Below are positions 1-9,017 of a stretch of 64,000 nucleotides of DNA, piece after piece (the first letter of the stretch is position 1; the number at the start of each line of letters is the position of its first letter). Location of the stretch: contig WRIS01000001.1 in assembly GCA_009782615.1 (NCBI GenBank), positions 434,001-498,000 on the forward strand. Reading direction: 5' to 3'. The notes under the pieces were generated by a model. That model was given only the letters and a program-made list of their open reading frames with translations. It was not told the origin of the DNA and searched no databases. A program made the position numbers and the translations under genes. Source of the DNA: Eggerthellaceae bacterium (GTDB lineage: Bacteria > Actinomycetota > Coriobacteriia > Coriobacteriales > Eggerthellaceae).

Positions 1-1684
1 GATCGAGCTGACCTTGCTGGAAATAGAGCTTTCCTATCTCATAAGAACAGAACTGCTCCAGTTGATTGCCTCCAAAAGCAACGCTCACTGCTTTGGCGCG
101 ATTGTAAGAGCGCATGGACTCATCAATATCGCCCACACTAGCCAGCGCTTCCCCTAAAAGACAAAGAAGGGTTACCCTGAACCAAACGCTCCCTCCGTGA
201 AAATCGCTCAGTGCGTTTTGGGACAACTCTATCGCGTGATAATAGTCTCCATCCATGTTGGCGTTGCCCGCTTCTATGGCGGAAAGTATTTCTTCAAGGT
301 GTGCTGGGAGCACCGAAGAGCTGTCCTCGCTTTGCAAATCGGTAAGGCTTTGGCGCACCTTCGTTAAATAAAGGTTGCTTTCCCGAGGCCGACTCGCCAC
401 AAAATTGCTCCATGCATTCAACAGCAGAAAAGGCGTACTTTCACTGAAGCGTTCTTCGGAAAGGGAACTGAGCCAGCCACGCTGCCGCGATTCATCAAGA
501 ACAAAGAATTGACCTTCTATCTTATCGAAGACTTCAAACATAGAACGCTCAAACAACCTGATTACCCGATCATCATCCTCGGCGGCAAGAGCGTATTCGA
601 TAGCATCGTCAAGAAATCCTTTTCGCTCAAACCATTCGCTTGCACGCGTATAAAGCAGCGGTATTTCTTCAGGCGTAACTAAATTCAAATGCTGTCGCAA
701 GACCTTTGCAAAAAGCGGATGGTAGCAAAAGTATTCGCCTCGCTCATCAAGTGGCGTAATAAAAAGACCCGCTCGCACGAGTACATCCAAAACATGCTCG
801 TGCTCTTTGCAGCCCGTTACCTCAACGCAAAGTTCTTCCGTTAGACGGTTCAGTATTGACGTTTTTAAGAGAAAATCTCTGATATGCTGCTCTTGTTGGC
901 TGAACACTTCTTCAATAAGATAATCCTTAATATAGCGATTCGTGAGCACGGGGGTAAGCGGAGCAGAAGGCGTGTCGCCCAAGCTTTGCAAAGCGCCTGA
1001 TGCCAACTGAAGCCCCCCTATCCAGCCACACGTTAACTCGTAAAGACTATGAATATCCTCATCAGAAGCATTAATTCCCTTTATCTCACGTAAGAATTTA
1101 GTGGTTGTGTAAAGGTCGAGAAACAGATGCTCGGAGCGAATCTCAACAAGCTGGTTTTGCCCGCGCAGACGCGATAGGGGCAAGGGTGGAATAAGGCGGC
1201 TTGCAATCGCTATATGCATGTTATCAGGCATGTGCTCTATCCAAAACATGAGGTCGTCATGAATTGTAGGCGAAGTAATTTCTTGATAGTTATCCAAAAC
1301 AAGATATATCTCAAAAGGAGCGCCCGCTATTCGGTCAAGCGCTTCAATAAGCCAGCTTTTATCAGTTCCCCTGTCTTTTGATTCGGGATATCCTTCAGTG
1401 TTCAACCCCAATTCAAGTTTTTCCAATGCGCTAAAAAGCGAATCCCAAAACTGTGAGTAATTGTTGTCGCGTGAGTCCAGCGAAAGCCATATCGCATGGT
1501 GCCCAAAGCTGACCGCAGCATGGAAAAAGTGATTCAAACAGGTAGTTTTCCCTGACCCAGCAACTGACACCACAAGCGTAAGCTTGCGGTTCAAGCCTTC
1601 GCGCAAGCGTTCCTGAAGGTTGTTCCACGGCACGATACGCGATGGAATAGCAGGCGGAATAGTTTTGCTTTCCAGGTAGTTCAC
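1..1684 (-). CDS. MalT-type LuxR-family regulator, ATPase and TPR part (3' end outside window)
   Basis: The minus-strand reading frame is open from a GTG at 1684 through base 1, so the C-terminus is off the window. Residues about 39-46 read VAGSGKTT, a Walker A loop. It is followed by LVLDNY (Walker B-like) and an alpha-helical region resembling the STAND/MalT arrangement (NTPase, winged helix, TPR-like superhelix). By family knowledge such proteins are large ATP-dependent transcription activators ending in a LuxR helix-turn-helix; that part would lie left of the window and is not seen. GGAGG sits only 3 nt before the GTG, so the exact start is uncertain. The family is expanded in Coriobacteriia. 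The inducer is unknown. Confidence 0.8.
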   Translation of the reverse strand, partial: MNYLESKTIPPAIPSRIVPWNNLQERLREGLNRKLTLVVSVAGSGKTTCLNHFFHAAVSFGHHAIWLSLDSRDNNYSQFWDSLFSALEKLELGLNTEGYPESKDRGTDKSWLIEALDRIAGAPFEIYLVLDNYQEITSPTIHDDLMFWIEHMPDNMHIAIASRLIPPLPLSRLRGQNQLVEIRSEHLFLDLYTTTKFLREIKGINASDEDIHSLYELTCGWIGGLQLASGALQSLGDTPSAPLTPVLTNRYIKDYLIEEVFSQQEQHIRDFLLKTSILNRLTEELCVEVTGCKEHEHVLDVLVRAGLFITPLDERGEYFCYHPLFAKVLRQHLNLVTPEEIPLLYTRASEWFERKGFLDDAIEYALAAEDDDRVIRLFERSMFEVFDKIEGQFFVLDESRQRGWLSSLSEERFSESTPFLLLNAWSNFVASRPRESNLYLTKVRQSLTDLQSEDSSSVLPAHLEEILSAIEAGNANMDGDYYHAIELSQNALSDFHGGSVWFRVTLLCLLGEALASVGDIDESMRSYNRAKAVSVAFGGNQLEQFCSYEIGKLYFQQGQLD

Positions 1685-1759
1685 AATCCTCCAATTGCAA
1701 CATACTTCTCACTCGTGCTCATCAACGCCACGAGTCCTCAAGTCAAAACAAGCCATTAC

Positions 1760-1813
1760 CCGTGATAGCTCCGAAAACAGCTTCAACAACAAAGCGCATC
1801 AGTGCTATCACGG
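1760..1813. repeat. Perfect 10-bp inverted repeat upstream of the LuxR-type regulator
   Basis: CCGTGATAGC at 1760-1769 is matched by GCTATCACGG at 1804-1813, with 34 nt between. It lies about 76 nt upstream of the LuxR-type gene and 56 nt beyond the stop of the small orphan gene. It could be an operator or a long-loop hairpin; the sequence alone does not decide. Confidence 0.35.
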
Positions 1814-1868
1814 TTTAAAACAAATTTTCTTGGCAACTATAAGTCTCTTAGTTCCCGAAACGAAAGCC

Positions 1869-2081
1869 CTAGCCCAAAGAGCTGAGTGCTTGTTCTATCG
1901 CTTCTAGTTTCTCTGGAGTAACTTTTGCTGGTTGAATTTTCGCAAGCTTCTTAAAGGTCATTCCCCCCACAAGTTTCATCTGGGGATTCGTAGCAAAACC
2001 AGGGATAATCTTATCGATAAGCTCAACGGCCGCAGGGTCTTTTTTAATATCTTTAATGATTGAATCGAGTGTTAGTGACAT
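1869..2081 (-). CDS. Small uncharacterised protein, 70 aa
   Basis: The start is the ATG at 2081 (MSLTLDSIIKD...), with GGAG six bases upstream. An upstream in-frame ATG at 2087 would sit directly against the GGAG and is less likely. The product is about 70 residues, without signal peptide or membrane segment. It appears mainly helical, with a central glycine-methionine stretch (VGGMTF) and a C-terminal helix rich in Glu, Ala and Leu. I do not recognise a confident family. It stands alone between the LuxR-type regulator and the purine phosphorylase; coding is supported by the good ribosome site and plausible protein composition. Confidence 0.6.
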   Translation of the reverse strand: MSLTLDSIIKDIKKDPAAVELIDKIIPGFATNPQMKLVGGMTFKKLAKIQPAKVTPEKLEAIEQALSSLG

Positions 2082-2295
2082 GCCCATCTCCTTCCTCAAA
2101 CAAGGATTCATCGCACAGATTTCTTACTTTGCTTAGAGCAAAGTTCTGCTTCAAAGAAGATGACAAGTAAACGCAATGCTTAACGCACATTCTAGAGTGC
2201 CGACAAAGAACGTGTCAAGCAATATTTCAAATAGTTTGACCGCTTTGTCATTTGCTGAGCTCACTCCTCGCAACGACAGTGCCGTCCCCTATCCA

Positions 2296-3192
2296 CTAGA
2301 GTTTTGGAAGGATTCCTTTGAGGAAGCGAGAAAAACCATCTTGCTGGCGGCGGGCAACATCTAAAACTTCTTCCCCATCGGGAGACGCGCCACCAATGCC
2401 TGCTGCCATATTCGCTATGAGCGATATTCCCAAGACCCGCATTTTCATATGCCGAGCAGCAATCACTTCTTCAACCGTCGACATGCCAACCACATCTGCC
2501 CCCCAGCTACGAAACGCCTTGATTTCTGCGGGTGTCTCAAAGCTCGGGCCGAGTACACCCACGTAAACCCCTTCGTGTACCTGCACCTTTTCCTGCAAAG
2601 CAATCGCATGTGCCACTTCACGATAGTGAGGGTCATAAGCTGCAGTCATCGAAAAGAAGCGGTCAAAGTCTTGAGTCGAGCCAACGCCCACAATAGGATT
2701 TCGCCCCGTAAAGTTGATGTGATCAGAAATGATGCAAAAATCCCCTACCTCATAAGCTTCGTTGATAGCGCCTGCGGCATTCGTCACAATTAAGGTCTTG
2801 ACTCCCAAACGTGCCAGCAGCCGTATCGGAAAAGCGACCTCTGATGAGGTGTTGCCCTCATAACCGTGAAGGCGTCCCTGCATGACTATAATCTCTTTGC
2901 CCGCAAACCTCCCGCACACAAATTGTCCCACGTGGCTTTGCGTCGTGCTTGTTTTCATATGCGGAATCGAAGTATAGGGAATGCACGTGGCATCTTCAAG
3001 TTCGTCTGCAAGTTTCCCCAGACCTGAACCGAGAATCAAGGCTATTTCGGGGCGGCGTCCACCAAGATTGCCAAGCGCCTTAGAAGCTACGGCAAGGTTT
3101 TCGTCAATCTCGTCAAAAGTGTTTATTTCGCTCACGGTTGTACCCGTCCCATCCTCTCGCTGATACGATGTGCTCTCTATGATAACGCACAA
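2296..3192 (-). CDS. punA: Purine nucleoside phosphorylase
   Basis: Cytoplasmic enzyme that splits purine nucleosides with phosphate into base and ribose-1-phosphate, for purine salvage. The 298-residue frame carries the trimeric PNP/MTAP-family signatures: LILGSGLG (about residues 51-58) for phosphate binding, a GRLHGYEG segment, TNAAGA, and GADVVGMSTVEEVIAARH near the C-terminus. The frame opens with a TTG directly after the prmC stop. A GTG at 3135 (VSEINTFDE...) would give about 34 residues before LGSG, closer to the family, and may be the true start; neither has a strong ribosome site. It is the last gene of a prfA-prmC-PNP run. Substrate preference (guanosine/inosine or broader) is not visible. 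Confidence 0.9.
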   Translation of the reverse strand: MCVIIESTSYQREDGTGTTVSEINTFDEIDENLAVASKALGNLGGRRPEIALILGSGLGKLADELEDATCIPYTSIPHMKTSTTQSHVGQFVCGRFAGKEIIVMQGRLHGYEGNTSSEVAFPIRLLARLGVKTLIVTNAAGAINEAYEVGDFCIISDHINFTGRNPIVGVGSTQDFDRFFSMTAAYDPHYREVAHAIALQEKVQVHEGVYVGVLGPSFETPAEIKAFRSWGADVVGMSTVEEVIAARHMKMRVLGISLIANMAAGIGGASPDGEEVLDVARRQQDGFSRFLKGILPKL

Positions 3193-4119
3193 TCAGGCAA
3201 GATAGGGACTGCTTGGCATAAAAGCAATCAACACCCGAGGGCGCTGCGCAAGGTCACGCACAATTCTCGTTGCCGCAAAGCCTGCCTCTTCAGCCAGGGC
3301 TGCCGCCTGTTCCAGGCACGTTTCATGGAGCTCGAAAACAGCCGCGCCATCGGGCGCAAGAATCTCATAGGCTTCGGCGAGCAACGCACGAAAGACCTCG
3401 AGTCCATCGTTTCCCCCGTCCAGCGCAAGACGCGGCTCGAAATCTACCACTTCTGAAGAAAGGCTTTCCAACACCGCGCGCGGAATGTAGGGAGGGTTTG
3501 AAATTAGCAGGCTGAACTTCCCCTGATACTCTTCAGGAATAGCTGAGGTTAAATTCCCCTCAAAAACACTGACTCGTTCTAAAAGACCGAGCCTTTCCAC
3601 GTTTTCACGAGCAAGTTCAACCGCTTCAGGGGAAATATCGCCCGCAAAAACCTGTGCGGCGGGGTATTCGTGAGCAATTGAAGCTGCAATACAACCGCTC
3701 CCCGTGCCAATGTCGGCAACCAACACGGGGTCTGCTTGGGGCGAAGAAGAGTTTTTCGAATCGCTTTCGGGCTGCTTGGAAGAAAGGATAGCCAGCGCTT
3801 CGCTCACTAGGACTTCGGTTTCAGGGCGCGGAATCAAGACACCAGGGCGCACCTGTATCATAAGGTGGCGAAAGCCCACTTCGCCCATGATATATTGTAG
3901 TGGCTCTCCGCTACCGCGCCGAGCGACAATCTCGCGCAGCACTTCGCGTTCGTCAGCGCTTAAGGGTTTGTCGAAGTGAGCGTAGAGTTCAATGCGAGAA
4001 AGAGAGGTGGCTTTGCTCAAAAGCCACTGGGCAGCAAGACGGGGGTTTTCATCCCCCTTGCGCTCCAAATAGCCCTGCGTCCATTCCAGGGCTGAACGTA
4101 TAGTCCAGGTGTCGGGCAC
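3193..4119 (-). CDS. prmC: PrmC, release factor glutamine N5-methyltransferase
   Basis: Transfers a methyl group from SAM to the glutamine of the GGQ loop of release factors. The 308-residue protein has the N-terminal helical substrate-binding domain, the SAM motif VADIGTGSGCIA (about 133-144) and the diagnostic NPPYIP catalytic motif (about 206-211). The start is a GTG two bases after the prfA stop, so translation is probably coupled. Its target, RF1, is encoded directly upstream, the classic prfA-prmC pair. A serine/asparagine/proline-rich loop before the SAM motif (ESDSKNSSSPQ) is a small insertion. Its stop abuts the next gene. Confidence 0.95.
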   Translation of the reverse strand: MPDTWTIRSALEWTQGYLERKGDENPRLAAQWLLSKATSLSRIELYAHFDKPLSADEREVLREIVARRGSGEPLQYIMGEVGFRHLMIQVRPGVLIPRPETEVLVSEALAILSSKQPESDSKNSSSPQADPVLVADIGTGSGCIAASIAHEYPAAQVFAGDISPEAVELARENVERLGLLERVSVFEGNLTSAIPEEYQGKFSLLISNPPYIPRAVLESLSSEVVDFEPRLALDGGNDGLEVFRALLAEAYEILAPDGAAVFELHETCLEQAAALAEEAGFAATRIVRDLAQRPRVLIAFMPSSPYLA

Positions 4120-4121
4120 CC

Positions 4122-5189
4122 CTATACAGCCTTTTCGAGTTTTGCCGCTCGATCAGCCGCTTGAAGTGCCACCACCAATTCCGCAAGCCCGTTGCCACCC
4201 GCACCAAGCAACACACCGTTGTAGGTACCGTTATACCCAATGCGATGGTCGGTCACGCGGTCTTGAGGACCGTTATAGGTGCGAATCTTTTCAGAACGAT
4301 CCCCCGTGCCAATCTGACTGCGTCGCTGTTCACCTTCGGCTTCTTGCTGTTCAGCCAGCATTTTTTCAAAGAGACGTGCACGCAACACGCTCAGCGCAGC
4401 AACCTTGTTCTGAAGCTGGCTTTTCTGGTCTTGCGACTGCACGACCAGCCCGCTCGGAAGATGCGTGATACGCACCGCCGAATCGGTGGTATTCACGCAC
4501 TGCCCGCCTGGGCCTCCTGCACGATACACGTCGACGCGCAGGTCGTTTTGGTTTATGTCAACTTCCACTTCATCAGCTTCGGGCAAAACGGCAACCGTCG
4601 CGGTTGAAGTGTGGATACGCCCTTGGCTTTCGGTTTTTGGAACGCGCTGCACGCGATGCACACCACTTTCGAACTTCATAACCGAATAAACCTTGTCACC
4701 CTTGACTTTGAACTGGATTTCCTTGTACCCGCCCGCTTCAGAAGCAGAAATGTCCAGCGTTTCAGCCTTCCAACCCTGTTCATCAGCGAAACGCAGATAC
4801 ATGCGATACAGGTCGCCTGCAAAAATCGCCGCTTCATCACCGCCTGCTCCTGCACGGATTTCAACAATGATGTCTTTTTCATCGGCAGGGTCAACGGGAA
4901 TGAGCATGAATTTGATGTCTTCTTCCAACAAAGGAAGACCCTTTTCGATACCAGCAATTTCTTCTTGGGCAAATTCTTTCATATCCGCGTCAGCAAGCAT
5001 TTCCTTTGCCGCTTTCAAATCTTCAAGGGCACGCACATATTGCCGCGCCTTTGCGGCAAGAGGACCTTGGTTCGAAAATTCTTTCGCAAGGCGGTTATAT
5101 TCTTTTTGGTTGGCAAGAACTGCTGGGTCGCCCAGCCTTATTTCAAGTTCTTCGTAGACCGCAATTATCTTTTGCAATTTTTCTTGCAT
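4122..5189 (-). CDS. prfA: PrfA, peptide chain release factor 1
   Basis: Recognises UAA and UAG stop codons and triggers peptide release. The 355-residue protein shows the class-I features: [18 protein letters not shown], the codon-recognition tripeptide region [14 protein letters not shown] (PxT type, so RF1 rather than RF2), and the catalytic GGQ in [16 protein letters not shown] at about 228-230. The length matches the family. I chose the ATG at 5189 because AAGGA lies seven bases upstream; the in-frame ATG at 5195 would overlap that site. It leads the prfA-prmC-PNP run. The GGQ glutamine is the substrate of the downstream methyltransferase. Confidence 0.96.
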   Translation of the reverse strand: MQEKLQKIIAVYEELEIRLGDPAVLANQKEYNRLAKEFSNQGPLAAKARQYVRALEDLKAAKEMLADADMKEFAQEEIAGIEKGLPLLEEDIKFMLIPVDPADEKDIIVEIRAGAGGDEAAIFAGDLYRMYLRFADEQGWKAETLDISASEAGGYKEIQFKVKGDKVYSVMKFESGVHRVQRVPKTESQGRIHTSTATVAVLPEADEVEVDINQNDLRVDVYRAGGPGGQCVNTTDSAVRITHLPSGLVVQSQDQKSQLQNKVAALSVLRARLFEKMLAEQQEAEGEQRRSQIGTGDRSEKIRTYNGPQDRVTDHRIGYNGTYNGVLLGAGGNGLAELVVALQAADRAAKLEKAV

Positions 5190-5251
5190 TAACATTTCCT
5201 TTTATAACACTATCTTTTTTTCGGGCGATTCTCAAAGTTTGAAAATCGAAC

Positions 5252-5560
5252 CTAGTCAAGCAGCTCGAGAATTTTCTCCTTGGGATAGCCGCCCAACATT
5301 TGATTGGTGATTTCCCCACCTTTGAATACCATGAAGGTCGGCACGCTCATTACGCCATACTTCCTGGCAACATCAGGGCTTTTGTCGATGTCAACTTTGT
5401 AAACATCAACTTTTCCTGCCAATTCCGCAGAAAGTTCATCAACAACTGGAGCAATGCGGCTACACGGCCCGCACCACAATGCGAAAAAATCAACGAGTAC
5501 CGTATTTTCTGCCTCGAGCACCTTGCTCTGAAAATCTCCTGATGCCAATACCTCAGTCAT
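5252..5560 (-). CDS. trxA: Thioredoxin
   Basis: Small cytoplasmic dithiol-disulfide reductant. The active-site WCGPC is at residues 29-33 and the cis-proline SVPTF follows at the expected distance. The length of 102 residues is typical. The ATG at 5560 has AAGGAGG seven bases upstream. A longer in-frame opening to 5680 would add 40 residues of Thr/Ala/Arg-rich sequence lacking family similarity, so I reject it. The segment upstream of the start contains short repeats of a GTCGCCCATG-like unit (about 5608-5640). No thioredoxin reductase is nearby. Confidence 0.95.
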   Translation of the reverse strand: MTEVLASGDFQSKVLEAENTVLVDFFALWCGPCSRIAPVVDELSAELAGKVDVYKVDIDKSPDVARKYGVMSVPTFMVFKGGEITNQMLGGYPKEKILELLD

Positions 5561-5726
5561 AACTGCCTCCTTAGATACCTCTGTAGGCTCATGCGGAAGG
5601 GTTTTTGATGTCGCCCATGACGTCGCCCATAGTGTCGCCCTGGTGTCACCCGCCCGCTTCGTGTTTCTTCTATCGTTCATGATTGTACCACTGCGTATGT
5701 GTTGTGCACATGACGTTTCGTTTACA

Positions 5727-5788
5727 GGGGTAAATACCCGCCCTGCGAGCGGTTGCTGTCGAAGGGGTCGAGATTCTCTCTGAACACT
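5727..5788. repeat. Intergenic repeat, family A copy 1 (left flank of toxin-antitoxin unit)
   Basis: About 62 bp running from GGGGTAAATACCCGCC through CGAAGGGGTCGAGATTC to CTCTCTGAACA. Nearly the same sequence recurs at 6654-6713 and, truncated, at 6742-6792, all in the same orientation. The repeat ends about six bases before the toxin stop codon. Confidence 0.8.
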
Positions 5789-5793
5789 AATTT

Positions 5794-6258
5794 TCAGCCT
5801 TGTGGAAATTCCGCTATTTCGTAGGCGAGTCCTTCACTTTCTGCTAAATGTTCAAAGAAGGCATCCGCCGAAAGCGCCCGTATAGAAGAGCGCGAAAAAT
5901 CTTGGCTGTTTCTGGTAATGATGAAATCGGCTTTTAGATTAAGCGCTGCCTGGTAAAGGCACGCATCCTCCAAATCTTCCCAAGTAGATTCTAAGGCTGC
6001 GTCAATTTCTTGTTCACCCACCCGATAAACCTGTACACATCGGCGCAACTTTTTCAGCGCTTGCTTGGCGGCATCATTGTGAGTCGGCTTCCCCCCTTTG
6101 GTGAGCACATAGAGCAAATCGTTTATTTGAGCCCCGCTCATCCAAAGTTCGATTTCTTGAACATACCCAAGCATCATAAGGTTACGGGCGCTGGTAAAGT
6201 GCGGGTGGCGCGCAAGCATAAAATCAAGCGCGACATTAGTGTCCAGCATCAGCCTCAT
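5794..6258 (-). CDS. PIN-domain toxin (VapC-like)
   Basis: A 154-residue PIN-fold ribonuclease-like protein. It opens with MRLMLDTNVALDF, in which Asp6 and the TN pair are the usual first acidic site. Further acidic residues lie in WEDLEDACLYQAA and in ADFIITRNSQDF, the typical last PIN strand. By family knowledge such proteins cleave RNA when freed from their antitoxin. The ATG overlaps the antitoxin stop in an ATGA arrangement, so the pair is translationally coupled. The combination of a PIN toxin with a RelB/DinJ-like partner is common in anaerobes. The RNA target cannot be told from sequence. Confidence 0.85.
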   Translation of the reverse strand: MRLMLDTNVALDFMLARHPHFTSARNLMMLGYVQEIELWMSGAQINDLLYVLTKGGKPTHNDAAKQALKKLRRCVQVYRVGEQEIDAALESTWEDLEDACLYQAALNLKADFIITRNSQDFSRSSIRALSADAFFEHLAESEGLAYEIAEFPQG

Positions 6259-6563
6259 TCGAAATAGCCTTCTGGCACTAATCCCCTATCGATGAGGCGT
6301 TGCTGCTTTATTTCGTCATCAGTCAACGTGACAAAGTTAGCCGAAACCTGCACAGGAATGCTGTCAATAAACGCAAATGCCTTTTCTATGTCGCGCTTTG
6401 AAAGAGATGCGGGTTTGCTGTAAGCAGGAAGTTGCTTGTGCGCTATCACGTAGTCGTATACTTCATTGATGACTTGAGAAGGGTTGGTTCCCAGTTCATG
6501 AAGGATAAGATTTCCTACCTCTTTTTTGCCCTGCGGCATGCGGGCTGTCACCATTGCGTCCAT
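6255..6563 (-). CDS. RelB/DinJ-like antitoxin
   Basis: A 102-residue protein beginning MDAMVTARMPQGKKEVGNLI, which resembles the ribbon-helix-helix DNA-binding start of RelB/DinJ antitoxins (a beta strand, then a helix with LGTNPSQVINEVYDYV). The C-terminal part (LTDDEIKQQRLIDRGLVPEGYFE) would wrap the toxin. GGAG lies five bases before the ATG. It overlaps the PIN toxin by four bases. A perfect palindrome over its promoter fits autoregulation by the antitoxin or the complex, as known for this family. Confidence 0.85.
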   Translation of the reverse strand: MDAMVTARMPQGKKEVGNLILHELGTNPSQVINEVYDYVIAHKQLPAYSKPASLSKRDIEKAFAFIDSIPVQVSANFVTLTDDEIKQQRLIDRGLVPEGYFE

Positions 6564-6609
6564 GCTTGCTCCAAGCGAGTATTTCGTACGTATTGCTAAA
6601 ACGTTTTAT

Positions 6610-6630
6610 GTTGTACGTACAACAATTATA
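6610..6630 (-). promoter_or_regulatory. Promoter and palindromic operator of the toxin-antitoxin operon
   Basis: On the minus strand a perfect TATAAT (+ coordinates 6625-6630) is directly followed by the 14-bp palindrome GTTGTACGTACAAC (6610-6623). The palindrome thus covers the expected transcription start and would block the promoter when bound. A related CGTACG core occurs at 6585-6590. No convincing -35 box is seen. Confidence 0.6.
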
Positions 6631-6653
6631 GAACATATAGTTGATTTTGCCTA

Positions 6654-6713
6654 GGGGGAAATACCCGCCCTGCGAGCGGTTACTGTCGAAGGGGTCGAAA
6701 TTCTCTCTGAACA
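6654..6713. repeat. Intergenic repeat, family A copy 2 (right flank of toxin-antitoxin unit)
   Basis: Direct repeat of 5727-5788, sharing TACCCGCCCTGCGAGCGGTT and ATTCTCTCTGAACA with few changes. With copy 1 it brackets the complete toxin-antitoxin unit, promoter included. Confidence 0.8.
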
Positions 6714-7078
6714 ATGCGCGCAAGAGTGAGTGTCAGGCTTTTACTGCGAGCGGTTGCTGTCGAAGGGGTCGGGATTCTCTCTGAACACCAATTAGTACCT
6801 TACTATGATTTCAGCAGTGAAGCGCACGAAGATTCGCAGAATCTGAGTAGCGAAACGGGTGAATCGAGACCCCTTCGGCAGTGACCGCGCAATCAAGATT
6901 GCGGGTCAAGCACTAACCTAAAACCCTTCAACCTGCATATCAACGACTAGGTTGCTTCGTCGCGATGCTCCTCGCAATGACAGGAGGGGGTCGTAAATCA
7001 ATGGCAAAGTCAGAACCCGCCGCCTGAGCGCTTTCGGCTAAGGGTCGGTTGGAGCGGCGCTTATCGCAATGACAGGTC
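6714..7078. other. Gene-free spacer packed with intergenic repeats
   Basis: No plausible gene is seen here. It contains a third family-A copy (6742-6792), an inverted and degenerate copy (6861-6888), a piece of the GATTGCGGGTCAAG repeat (about 6897-6910), and a family-B repeat (6936-6983) whose reverse complement matches 25701-25756. The right end, before the thrS stop, carries another family-B fragment ending in CGCAATGACAGG. No clear thrS terminator is visible. Confidence 0.65.
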
Positions 7079-8998
7079 TTAGAGTTTTGCCGCAGCAATT
7101 ACACCAAGAAACTTTTGGACTTCCCAACACCCCAAATCGCCTTCGTGGCGTTCGCGCACAGAAACGCTCTGCGTTTCTATTTCCTTGTCACCCAACACCA
7201 GCATATAGGGAATCTTTTTGCTCTGCGCCTTGGCAATCTTTACGCGCATCGGTTCGTTTTGATCGAACAACTCCACCCGCCCGCCGACCGCAACAATGCG
7301 CTCGACCAATTCTTTGCAAGCATCCGCATGGCGATCTGCCAGCGGCAATACAGCCACCTGCACGGGAGCCAGCCACAAAGGCAGCGCACCCGCGTAATGT
7401 TCAATAAGAATCCCCAAGAAACGCTCGATTGAACCAAAGATGGCACGATGCAACATCCACGGACGTGCTTCGGTGTTTTCATCGGTTCGATACGTCAAAT
7501 CAAAGCGTTCGGGGAAATTGAAATCGACCTGCACCGTTGAGCATTGCCAGGTGCGTCCGATAGCATCTTTCACCTTGATGTCAATTTTCGGTCCGTAGAA
7601 AGCACCATCACCTTCGTTTATTTCGTGTTCCAGCTTATGACGCGCACACGCATCTATCAAGGATTGCGTGGCGTATTCCCACATGTCATCGGTGCCGATG
7701 CTTTTTTCAGGACGCGTTGAAATTTCTGCCGTGTAGTCAAAGCCAAAGGTCGACATGATGTGGTCAACCAAATCGAGTATAGCAACAACTTCGTCAACCA
7801 CCTGGTCACGGCGGCAAAATACATGGGCGTCGTCTTGCGTGAAGCCCCGCGCGCGCAAAAGGCCGTGGACTACCCCGCTCATTTCGTGGCGATAGACCGT
7901 TCCAAACTCAAAATAGCGCAAGGGTAAATCGCGATACGAGTGAATGTCGTTTTTATACAAAAGCACGTGCCCTGGACAATTCATCGGCTTTACGGCATAT
8001 TCGGAAAAACGCGGCTGTTCGTCGTCGCCTTCGTTAATCTGGAAGAAATACATGTTCTCGTGGTAAAAATCATAATGACCCGAAGTTTTCCAAACATCAG
8101 CATTATAGATATGCGGGGTGATGACCTCTTCATAACCGCGTGCGTATAAATCGCGGCGCAACCATTCTTGCATGGTGCGAATGACGCGCGCGCCTTTGGG
8201 AAGGTAGAGCGGCAAGCCCACACCCGCAACAGGATCCATCATATACAAATCCAGTTCGCGCCCGAGTTTTCGGTGGTCGCGCTTTTCGGCTTCTGCGAGG
8301 TTGTGCAGATATTCTTCTAAATCCTTCTTGTTGAAAAACGCCGTGCCGTAAATGCGCTGAAGCATGGGGCGCTCAGAATCGCCCTTCCAGTAGGCTCCAG
8401 CGAGTTTGGTCAACTTGAAAGCAGCAAGCTTGGAAGTGTCACCAAGGTGGGGGCCTCGACACAAGTCGGTAAAACTACCCGTACCGTAAGCCGTGATGGT
8501 TTCGCCTTCGGGCAATTCTTCAATCAGTTCGCACTTTAAGGTTTGCCCTTTTGAAGCGAAGAAATCGAGGGCTTCAGCGCGCGTGAGCACCTGTCGAGTG
8601 AAGGGCAAGCCTGCGTCAACTATTTCTGCCATACGCGCTTCTATTTTTTCAAGATCTTCGATACCGATGTTTTTGTCGAGTTTAATGTCGTAGTAAAACC
8701 CGTTTTCGATAGCAGGCCCAACCCCAAATTCCACACCAGGGTAGAGATCTTCGAGGGCGCTTGCCATAATATGGGCAGCCGAATGACGCAACAAATCAAG
8801 TGCTTCGGCACTTCTATTCGTCAGAATAGCAACCGTATCTCCTTGTTTAACCTCATAAGTCAAATCAACGGGTATGCCGTTAACGACGCCTGCCAGCGCC
8901 GCCTTCGCAAGACCAGCGCCGATTGAGGCGGCAACATCGGCGACACACGCCGTTTGCCCTACTTCTTTTATCGAGCCGTCAGGTAAAACAATTTCCAT
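7079..8998 (-). CDS. thrS: Threonyl-tRNA synthetase
   Basis: Charges tRNA-Thr. The 639-residue product has the N-terminal TGS domain (MEIVLPDGSIKEVG...), the editing domain with HSAAHIMASAL, and the class-II catalytic core: zinc-ligand region KPMNCPGH, motif 2 around FEFGTVYRHEMSGVVHGLLRARGFTQDD, and motif 3 MLHRAIFGSIERFLGILIEH. A C-terminal anticodon-binding domain follows. The ATG at 8998 follows an AAGG-type site and gives family-typical length; an in-frame ATG at 9046 would add 16 lysine/asparagine-rich residues and overlap the upstream gene. It appears co-transcribed with the zinc-ribbon gene 19 nt upstream. I see no T-box leader. Confidence 0.96.
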   Translation of the reverse strand: MEIVLPDGSIKEVGQTACVADVAASIGAGLAKAALAGVVNGIPVDLTYEVKQGDTVAILTNRSAEALDLLRHSAAHIMASALEDLYPGVEFGVGPAIENGFYYDIKLDKNIGIEDLEKIEARMAEIVDAGLPFTRQVLTRAEALDFFASKGQTLKCELIEELPEGETITAYGTGSFTDLCRGPHLGDTSKLAAFKLTKLAGAYWKGDSERPMLQRIYGTAFFNKKDLEEYLHNLAEAEKRDHRKLGRELDLYMMDPVAGVGLPLYLPKGARVIRTMQEWLRRDLYARGYEEVITPHIYNADVWKTSGHYDFYHENMYFFQINEGDDEQPRFSEYAVKPMNCPGHVLLYKNDIHSYRDLPLRYFEFGTVYRHEMSGVVHGLLRARGFTQDDAHVFCRRDQVVDEVVAILDLVDHIMSTFGFDYTAEISTRPEKSIGTDDMWEYATQSLIDACARHKLEHEINEGDGAFYGPKIDIKVKDAIGRTWQCSTVQVDFNFPERFDLTYRTDENTEARPWMLHRAIFGSIERFLGILIEHYAGALPLWLAPVQVAVLPLADRHADACKELVERIVAVGGRVELFDQNEPMRVKIAKAQSKKIPYMLVLGDKEIETQSVSVRERHEGDLGCWEVQKFLGVIAAAKL

Positions 8999-9017
8999 GG
9001 TATTTGCCTTATTCAGC

